Source: Hydrogenophaga sp. (GTDB lineage Bacteria; Pseudomonadota; Gammaproteobacteria; Burkholderiales; Burkholderiaceae_C). Taken from it: a stretch of 64,000 bases of DNA. A program made the position numbers and the translations under genes. Position 1 is the stretch's first letter. Every line of letters begins with the position of its first letter. Shown piece by piece: positions 1 through 6,339 of this stretch. The notes beneath the pieces were generated by a model, which searched no databases, was not told the DNA's origin, and was given only the letters and a program-made list of their open reading frames with translations. The stretch is from contig JAURYH010000043.1 of the NCBI GenBank assembly GCA_030653975.1, positions 1 to 64,000 of the forward strand, given 5' to 3'.

Positions 1-141
1 CGGCGGTCACGATGACCGAAATGATCGGTCACGTTGCCGAAACGGCCGGTCACGATGAGCCGAAAAGGAGTTCGGTCACGATCGACCGAAATCCTCGGTC
101 ACGATGCCGAAATCACCGGTCACGTTGGTCCGAAATACCCA
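1..141. repeat. Six spaced repeats, probable end of an IS21-like element
   Basis: Six copies of CGGTCACG followed 4-6 bases later by CCGAAA(T/A/C) start at 4, 26, 47, 73, 96 and 117, a spacing of 21-26 bp, about two helical turns. Multiple short repeats at the termini are characteristic of IS21-family elements, where they are transposase-binding sites, and such elements end in CA. The block ends with CA at 140-141, exactly where the first CRISPR repeat loses its first two bases. The transposase genes would lie left of the window. Assignment to IS21 is inference; a regulatory repeat cluster is the alternative. Confidence 0.55.
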
Positions 142-2730
142 GTTCATCCCCGCTCGCGCGGGGAGCACGCGGCTCCGTGGCCGGCGGTGACGGTGTAGGT
201 CGGTTCATCCCCGCTCGCGCGGGGAGCACTTGCCGGCCAGCCGGTAGGCCAGGCGCCACACCGGTTCATCCCCGCTCGCGCGGGGAGCACTTTTTGCCGG
301 GTGCCTTTGCATGCCTCCCGGTCGGTTCATCCCCGCTCGCGCGGGGAGCACGTCGTAATGAGCGAACCCAGCAGCGTTGAGGCCGGTTCATCCCCGCTCG
401 CGCGGGGAGCACCACTCAGGAACTGACGAACATCACCCACGTCGCGGTTCATCCCCGCTCGCGCGGGGAGCACGCGCGCTTGCTGATGCCCGCGGCCTGC
501 ACCGCCGGTTCATCCCCGCTCGCGCGGGGAGCACCTCTGGCAGTTCGACCACAAGGCGACCCACCACGGTTCATCCCCGCTCGCGCGGGGAGCACAACCG
601 GTACCACTTTGCCACCGCGGCCCAAGTCGGTTCATCCCCGCTCGCGCGGGGAGCACCTCCACCGTTTCGCCGCGGCCGCGCAGCCGGGCGGTTCATCCCC
701 GCTCGCGCGGGGAGCACGAACTCCGGTCCACAACCCTCCGGTCCACAGCCGGTTCATCCCCGCTCGCGCGGGGAGCACCGCTCCACGTTTTGAATGACCC
801 AGTCGGACAGCGGTTCATCCCCGCTCGCGCGGGGAGCACGTGTAGGCCTCAGCCCAGCCCAGCGGCGCACGCGGTTCATCCCCGCTCGCGCGGGGAGCAC
901 CTGCTCACGCCCAGCGCGGTGCGGTTGTAGCCCGGTTCATCCCCGCTCGCGCGGGGAGCACTGGCCCCGTCGCTCGGCTTGTCTGAGCAGTCACGGTTCA
1001 TCCCCGCTCGCGCGGGGAGCACCCCGTCACCGACTGGCGGGAGATCAAACGCTCCGGTTCATCCCCGCTCGCGCGGGGAGCACATGTGGGCCACCCACGC
1101 TACGCCGAGGAAGTGCGGTTCATCCCCGCTCGCGCGGGGAGCACGTGGATATTTCGGTCCATCATCATCGCGTTTCCGGTTCATCCCCGCTCGCGCGGGG
1201 AGCACGGCGAGCGCGACGGCGACGATGTGGCCAAAGCCGGTTCATCCCCGCTCGCGCGGGGAGCACTGCCTTCCCAGACGTGCTCGTAATCCTCGGTGCG
1301 GTTCATCCCCGCTCGCGCGGGGAGCACTCAACACCGAGTTTTGCCATTGGCACGGGCGACGGTTCATCCCCGCTCGCGCGGGGAGCACCTGATTGGTCGC
1401 TGCATGGGCCGATGGTCTGACGGTTCATCCCCGCTCGCGCGGGGAGCACGAGATCAGGCCCTCATAGGCGGCCTGCTCGGCCGGTTCATCCCCGCTCGCG
1501 CGGGGAGCACGATGACACCATCCAGCAGATCGGGACTGGTGCCGGTTCATCCCCGCTCGCGCGGGGAGCACCAGCAGATCGGGCTGGTGATGATGGGCGC
1601 ATCCGGTTCATCCCCGCTCGCGCGGGGAGCACCAGACCGACCCGCACAAGATGCCGCCCGCCGGCGGTTCATCCCCGCTCGCGCGGGGAGCACTGCTTCG
1701 AGCTTGCGCATCTGCCCGTCGAGGGCGGTTCATCCCCGCTCGCGCGGGGAGCACGCCTCATTGCTGGCGTCAACTGGGTGCTCACCCGGTTCATCCCCGC
1801 TCGCGCGGGGAGCACACGCCCACCACGCCCGCCGTGGTCGCTACGGCCGGTTCATCCCCGCTCGCGCGGGGAGCACATGTTGCAGATACGGCCCACACCG
1901 CGCCAGTCCGGTTCATCCCCGCTCGCGCGGGGAGCACGCCTCACGGGCGCACTGCGCATACCTGCAGGTCGGTTCATCCCCGCTCGCGCGGGGAGCACGG
2001 CAAATGCCGCCGCAGGCACCTCGGAGCAGACGGTTCATCCCCGCTCGCGCGGGGAGCACTCGTAGGTCAGCGCCAGCCGCGCCTGTGTCGCCGGTTCATC
2101 CCCGCTCGCGCGGGGAGCACCCCTCGGTGCCGAACTGGGCGATGTCGCCGTACGGTTCATCCCCGCTCGCGCGGGGAGCACGACAGCATGGTGATCAAGG
2201 TCAGCGGCTTGGGCGGTTCATCCCCGCTCGCGCGGGGAGCACTGGCCATCACCAAAAACGCCGGTCGCCAAGAGCGGTTCATCCCCGCTCGCGCGGGGAG
2301 CACAGCGCGATCAACTGCACATCCTGCGGCATCGACGGTTCATCCCCGCTCGCGCGGGGAGCACCCCCTGAATTCAGGTGTTCGGCAGCATCAATGCGGT
2401 TCATCCCCGCTCGCGCGGGGAGCACCTCTCCAGCAGCCAGCGAAGATCGGCCAGGGTCGGTTCATCCCCGCTCGCGCGGGGAGCACCTGCTGATACCAAC
2501 GGCCGTGCGGTTGTAGCCCGGTTCATCCCCGCTCGCGCGGGGAGCACTTGTGTTTGGATTTCCGACAAACGGTCATTGACGGTTCATCCCCGCTCGCGCG
2601 GGGAGCACACCACGATCACTGTGGAAGGTGGCGCCACGGGCGGTTCATCCCCGCTCGCGCGGGGAGCACTCGCGCAGCTCCAGCTCCCGCGCCGTGAAGC
2701 GCGGTTCATCCCCGCTCGCGCGGGGAGCAC
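140..2730 (-). CRISPR. Type I-E CRISPR array 1, 43 repeats and 42 spacers
   Basis: A 29-bp repeat (plus strand CGGTTCATCCCC...GGGGAGCAC, with the palindromic core CCCCGCTCGCGCGGGG) recurs at exact 61-bp steps from 140 to 2702, so every spacer is 32 bp. I followed the 61-bp grid across the whole array and saw no drift. By analogy with the E. coli I-E repeat, the crRNA-sense repeat is the reverse complement (GTGCTCCCCG...ATGAACCG), so the array would be read leftwards with its leader on the right. No leader is there: four bases after the last repeat the IS3 element begins. The leftmost repeat differs only in its second base, explained by the abutting IS21-like end. No cas genes are in the window. 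Confidence 0.98.
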
Positions 2731-2773
2731 TGTTTGACCTTGCCCTCGTTTCGTGTAGCTCTTAGCCCGACGA

Positions 2774-3643
2774 TTACGCGGCCTTTTTGCGCTGTGCCTC
2801 GTACCAGCGTTGCTCGAACTGCATCGGGCTGAGGTAGCCCAGCGACGAATGCAGCCGGCGGTGATTGTAGAAAGCCATCCAGTCCATCACAGCCTGTTTG
2901 GCCTGCTCTCTGGTGGCGAACTTGTGCCCATGCACGCTGGCCGTTTTCAGCCGGCCCCAGAAGCTCTCGGTCGGCGCGTTGTCCCAGCAGTTGCCCTTCC
3001 TGCTCATTGAGGAACGCATCTTCCAGTCTTTCAAAACATCCTGGAACTTGCCGCTGCAATACTGGCTGCCCCTGTCGCTGTGGAATATCAGACCCGGCGG
3101 CGGGCGCCGCCGCCACCACGCCATGGCCAGCGCGTCCTTGACCAGGGCCGCCTGCATGTGCGGCTGCAGGCTCCAGCCCACCACCTGGCGACTGAACAGG
3201 TCGATCACCGCAGCCAGGTACAGCCAACCCTCGTCGGTGGCGATGTAGGTGATGTCTCCACTCCACAGCTGGTTCGGTGCCTCGGGGGTAAAGCGCCGCT
3301 GCACCAGGTCTGGTGCCACCGGCAGACTGTGGCGGCTGTCGGTGGTGACCACAAACTTGCGCTTGGTTCTGGCACGGATACCGTGCTGCTGCATCAACTT
3401 GCGCACCCTATCCTTACCCACCCGGATGCCCCTGGCCAGCAGTTCCTTGTGCATCCGAGGCCAGCCGTATTCTCCCTTGACCTCGGCGTGGATGGCGCGG
3501 ATGTGTGCCAGCAGAGCTTCATCGCTGTGGCGCCCGCCGGGCCTGCCAGCCATGTCCTGTGGGCGGCGCAGCCAGTTGAAATAGCCGCTGGCGCTGACCT
3601 CCAGCACGCCGCAGGAGACGCTCACCGCGTACTGCTGCCTCAT
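2774..3643 (-). CDS. IS3-family transposase OrfB (DDE integrase domain)
   Basis: This 289-residue protein has the HTH_21/rve organisation of IS3 OrfB. The DDE residues are visible in WSGDITYI, in FHSDRGSQY and in NAPTESFWGRLK, the last giving the glutamate, followed by the conserved YNHRRLHSSLGYLSP end. The ATG at 3643 overlaps the orfA stop (ATGA). The same frame is open upstream as far as an A7 run at 3697-3703, and the residues read there (YAWIHQ before MRQQYAVSV) look like a true OrfB N-terminus. The functional product is therefore probably an OrfAB fusion made by -1 frameshifting at the A7 run. Confidence 0.93.
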   Translation of the reverse strand: MRQQYAVSVSCGVLEVSASGYFNWLRRPQDMAGRPGGRHSDEALLAHIRAIHAEVKGEYGWPRMHKELLARGIRVGKDRVRKLMQQHGIRARTKRKFVVTTDSRHSLPVAPDLVQRRFTPEAPNQLWSGDITYIATDEGWLYLAAVIDLFSRQVVGWSLQPHMQAALVKDALAMAWWRRRPPPGLIFHSDRGSQYCSGKFQDVLKDWKMRSSMSRKGNCWDNAPTESFWGRLKTASVHGHKFATREQAKQAVMDWMAFYNHRRLHSSLGYLSPMQFEQRWYEAQRKKAA

Positions 3644-3972
3644 TTGGTGAATCCAGGCGTACCTCGCAGCGTGTCCTGCGCGAAGTACGCCGCGGCTTTT
3701 TTTGCGATGTCGCGCTCCATCCGAAGCCGGGCAACCTCAGCGCGCAAACGCGCTATCTCCATCTGCTCGGGCGAGACCTTCGCCGCCTTGTCCTCGCCTC
3801 CGGCACCACTCAACGCACCCTTGGCAGCCTGGCGCACCCAGTTGCCCAGGCTGGCCTTGGGGATGCCCAACACCTTGGCCACCACCGCGATGGCCTGGCC
3901 CTCACGCACCTGGCGCACCGCCTCCAACTTGAATTCCTGCGTGTATTGCGCACGCACCTGCTTGGCTTTCAT
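3640..3972 (-). CDS. IS3-family transposase OrfA (HTH and leucine zipper)
   Basis: A 110-residue protein starting at the ATG of MKAKQVRAQYTQEF, chosen because GGAG and AAGGA precede it. The N-terminal half is a helix-turn-helix of the HTH_8/IS3 type (EAVRQVREGQAIAVVAKVLGIPKASLGNWV), which binds the terminal repeats. The C-terminal half is a heptad-rich coiled coil (MEIARLRAEVARLRMERDIAKKA) for multimerisation. The A7 run (codons GCA AAA AAA GCC) lies near the end and is the likely programmed frameshift site linking it to OrfB. Without frameshifting it ends in TGA, overlapping orfB by four bases. Confidence 0.92.
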   Translation of the reverse strand: MKAKQVRAQYTQEFKLEAVRQVREGQAIAVVAKVLGIPKASLGNWVRQAAKGALSGAGGEDKAAKVSPEQMEIARLRAEVARLRMERDIAKKAAAYFAQDTLRGTPGFTK

Positions 3973-4056
3973 TCCTTGACTCCTTGTCGGTATTTTCAAC
4001 AAGGGCTAAGAACTCCACATTTCAGGGGCAAGGTCACTTCTGAATGATCGACTTAT

Positions 4057-4268
4057 GTGCTCCCCGCGCGAGCGGGGATGAACCGCCCAGGAAGACCTGC
4101 GAACCAAGCGCCGAAACGTGCTCCCCGCGCGAGCGGGGATGAACCGGTCAAAGGCCGCTACCACACGGAGCAGGCATTGTGCTCCCCGCGCGAGCGGGGA
4201 TGAACCGCCGGTGTAAGTGACAGTGCCGACGCCCATGGCGTGCTCCCCGCACGAGCGGGGATGAAACG
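4057..4268 (+). CRISPR. Type I-E CRISPR array 2, 4 repeats and 3 spacers
   Basis: Repeats of the same 29-bp sequence as array 1, but in the opposite orientation, start at 4057, 4118, 4179 and 4240 with 32-bp spacers. The crRNA sense is plus. The last repeat has two substitutions (CCGCaCG and GAAaCG), the usual decay of the leader-distal repeat, so its true end is on the right and the leader should be on the left. Only 20 bases (4037-4056, ending CGACTTAT) lie between the first repeat and the IS3 end; they could be a broken spacer or a leader remnant. Bases 4269-4500 downstream hold no gene that I recognise. Confidence 0.97.
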
Positions 4269-4500
4269 GCGCCAGTTCTTTTACGATTTGCTTGAGCTTG
4301 GTGCGGCCATGACGACGAGAACACCAAGCCTCATATGTGATCCTGGCAACCGAGAAACGTCAGGACCGGGCCGGGCTGTAGCATGTGTCTTCCCTCACTT
4401 GGTGAACCAATCAACATGCAAACGATCAGGACAAGCTGTCGCCCGACAGCGTGTCCGCAGGTGGGCGGCAACCTGTAGACAACCCCAACCGGAGAACAAC

Positions 4501-5400
4501 ATGCTGAATGCAGATTTCATCACCGACAGCCAGGCGCTTCTGAATGCGCGTGAAGTCGGTGGAGCCGCCACCCGCCGCACCGCCCTCAAGGCCGCCCTGG
4601 GCGTGGGCTATGCCGCTGCCGCGCTGCCCATCATGGCGCAGACGGCGATCAAGACGCCGACCGACGGCCTGACGGCGGGTGAGGTGATGATCGATGTGAA
4701 CGGTTTCCAGATGCCGGCCTACCGCGCCGCGCCCGCGGGCAAGACGGGGCTGCCGGTGGTGCTGGTGCTGTCGGAGATTTTTGGCGTGCACGAGTACATC
4801 GCCGACACGGCACGGCGCTTCGCGAAGGCCGGGTACCTGGCGATCGCGCCCGAGCTGTTCGTGCGCCAGGGCGATGCGCAGAGCTATGGCGAGATGGCCA
4901 AGCTGATCGCCGAGGTGGTGTCCAAGGTGCCCGATGCGCAGGTCATGGGCGATCTGGACGCGGCGGTGAAATGGGCCGCGGCCAACGGCGGCGACACCCG
5001 CAAGCTGGGCGTGACGGGCTTTTGCTGGGGCGGGCGCCATACCTGGCTCTATGCGGCGCACAACCCTCAGGTGAAGGCGGCGGTGGCCTGGTACGGCCGC
5101 CTGGTCGGTCAGGTCAGCGAGCTGAACCCGAAGCACCCGGTGGACGTGGCGGCCGGGCTGCACGGGCCGGTGCTCGGCCTCTACGGCGGTGCCGACACGG
5201 GCATCCCCCTTGACACGATTGATAAGATGAAGAGCGTTCTGGCCGCGGGCAATGCGGCGGCCAAGGCTTCGACTTTTGTGGTGTACCCGGATGCGCCCCA
5301 TGCGTTCCACGCCGACTACCGGCCGAGTTTCCGCAAGGAGCCGGCCGAAGACGGCTGGAAGCGGGCGACGGACTGGTTCAGGCAGCACGGCGTGGCCTGA
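4501..5400 (+). CDS. Dienelactone hydrolase family protein with Tat-like signal
   Basis: A 299-residue alpha/beta hydrolase of the dienelactone hydrolase family. The nucleophile is Cys175 in GFCWGG, with Asp232 (GGADTG) and His267 (DAPHAFH) completing the triad; Glu92 in SEIFGVHE matches the family's activating glutamate. Residues 25-47 (TRRTALKAALGVGYAAAALP) form a twin-arginine-type leader ending near MAQ, so a periplasmic location is likely. I chose the ATG at 4501 because GGAGAACA precedes it; the frame stays open back into the CRISPR array, but that part has no protein-like character. The natural substrate is unknown. A strong terminator follows. Confidence 0.9.
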   Translation: MLNADFITDSQALLNAREVGGAATRRTALKAALGVGYAAAALPIMAQTAIKTPTDGLTAGEVMIDVNGFQMPAYRAAPAGKTGLPVVLVLSEIFGVHEYIADTARRFAKAGYLAIAPELFVRQGDAQSYGEMAKLIAEVVSKVPDAQVMGDLDAAVKWAAANGGDTRKLGVTGFCWGGRHTWLYAAHNPQVKAAVAWYGRLVGQVSELNPKHPVDVAAGLHGPVLGLYGGADTGIPLDTIDKMKSVLAAGNAAAKASTFVVYPDAPHAFHADYRPSFRKEPAEDGWKRATDWFRQHGVA

Positions 5401-5426
5401 AGTCGGGCCGGCTTTTCCGAACCAGG

Positions 5427-5451
5427 GGGCCGCTGTTGCGGCCCTTTTTTT
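5427..5451 (+). terminator. Rho-independent terminator after the dienelactone hydrolase gene
   Basis: Perfect 7-bp stem GGGCCGC / GCGGCCC around a TGTT loop, followed by seven T residues. Confidence 0.92.
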
Positions 5452-5468
5452 GTGACTTCTGATTCAAG

Positions 5469-6284
5469 ATGACCCTGATTGCAATCCTGTTGGGAACCGT
5501 GGCTGCCGGCGTGGGCAGCGTCTGGCTGGCGGCCGCGCTCGGCTTTGCCATGCTGGCGCGCTACACCCAGCACATGCTGAGCCTGGCGGCCGGCGCGCTG
5601 ATGGCCACGGCCTTCATGCACCTGCTGCCGGAAGCGTTCGAGAGCGAGGCGGGTGCGCAGGAGCTGTTTGCGGTGCTGCTGGCAGGGCTGGTGTTTTTCT
5701 TCCTGCTGGACAAGGCGGAGCTCTGGCACCACGGCCACGAGCACCACCACGATGCGGGGCACGAGCAGGGGCATGAGGGTCACGACCATGCGCACCACGG
5801 GCACGCCCACGGCCACGAGCACCACGGCCCGCGCTCCGGCGGCTGGGCGGTGCTGGCCGGGGATAGCGTGCACGCTTTTGGCGACGGCATCCTGATCGCG
5901 TCGGCTTTCATGGCCGACATGCGGCTGGGCGTGGTCACGGCGGTGGCGGTGCTGGCGCACGAGGTGCCGCACCACATGGGCGACCTGGTGGTGCTGCGCC
6001 ACACCTCGGGCACGCAGCGCGCGGCGCTGGTCAAGGTGTCGCTGGCGGGCACGGTGACGGCGCTGGGCGGCGTGGTGGGGTATTTCCTGCTGGCGCAGCT
6101 GGAAGACTACCTGCCGTATTTCCTGGTGGCGGCGTCGAGCAGTTTTGTTTACGTGGCGCTGGCCGATCTGATTCCCCAGCTGCAAAAACGCCTCGGCCTG
6201 CGCGAGACGGCGGCGCAGGTGGCCTGGCTGCTGGCGGGCATTGGACTGGTGACGCTGGTCAGCGGGCTGGCCCACGCCCGCTGA
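5469..6284 (+). CDS. ZIP-family divalent metal transporter
   Basis: A 271-residue membrane protein of the ZIP (ZRT/IRT-like) family, which moves zinc, iron or other divalent cations into the cytoplasm. There are about eight hydrophobic segments. After the third lies a very His-rich loop (about residues 85-120, HHGHEHHHDAGHEQGHEGHD and more), typical of metal sensing in this family. The paired signature helices are visible as DSVHAFGDGILIASAF and VLAHEVPHHMGDLVVL, whose His, Asp and Glu residues form the binuclear metal site. It stands alone between a terminator and a convergent histidine kinase gene. Metal specificity cannot be read from the sequence. Confidence 0.9.
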   Translation: MTLIAILLGTVAAGVGSVWLAAALGFAMLARYTQHMLSLAAGALMATAFMHLLPEAFESEAGAQELFAVLLAGLVFFFLLDKAELWHHGHEHHHDAGHEQGHEGHDHAHHGHAHGHEHHGPRSGGWAVLAGDSVHAFGDGILIASAFMADMRLGVVTAVAVLAHEVPHHMGDLVVLRHTSGTQRAALVKVSLAGTVTALGGVVGYFLLAQLEDYLPYFLVAASSSFVYVALADLIPQLQKRLGLRETAAQVAWLLAGIGLVTLVSGLAHAR

Positions 6285-6339
6285 CCGAAGCGCGCCCGGC
6301 CGGTCCGGGGGGCGGCGGTGCCTTGCGGCCCGGCTCGGG

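Larger units (their letters stand above)
2735..4036 (-). mobile_element. IS3-family insertion sequence between two CRISPR arrays
   Basis: The element contains the two usual IS3 reading frames (orfA and orfB) read leftwards. The outer ends are inverted: TGACCTTGCCC at 2735-2745 and GGGCAAGGTCA at 4026-4036. A second inverted match lies just inside (TGTAG..CTCTTAGCCC from 2754 and its imperfect complement ending at 4019), so the terminal repeats are about 40 bp and imperfect. This gives 1302 bp, normal for the family; ends at 2754 and 4019 (1266 bp) are the alternative. The flanks (CTGTT on the left, CTTCT on the right) are not a target duplication, which suggests recombination after insertion. 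Confidence 0.85.

Noticed and set aside
12..2737. Many overlapping open frames rich in HPRSRGEH, SSPLARGA and FIPARAGST
   Set aside because: They are translations of the 61-bp CRISPR repeat unit in three frames; 61 is not a multiple of three, so they cycle through the frames. None is a gene.
2749..4023. TTTC on both outer sides of the inner IS ends (2749-2752 and 4020-4023) as a target duplication
   Set aside because: It would need the left end to begin with G rather than TG, and the longer inverted match TGACCTTGCCC / GGGCAAGGTCA extends past both copies, so these bases are inside the element.
4037..4056. The 20 bases before array 2 as a complete CRISPR leader
   Set aside because: They are too short to hold a promoter or an IHF site; at most they are the end of a leader or a truncated spacer.
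4240..4500. N-terminal extension of the dienelactone hydrolase frame into CRISPR array 2
   Set aside because: The extension starts inside a CRISPR repeat and has no signal or domain character; ATG 4501 has a ribosome site and a Tat-like leader.
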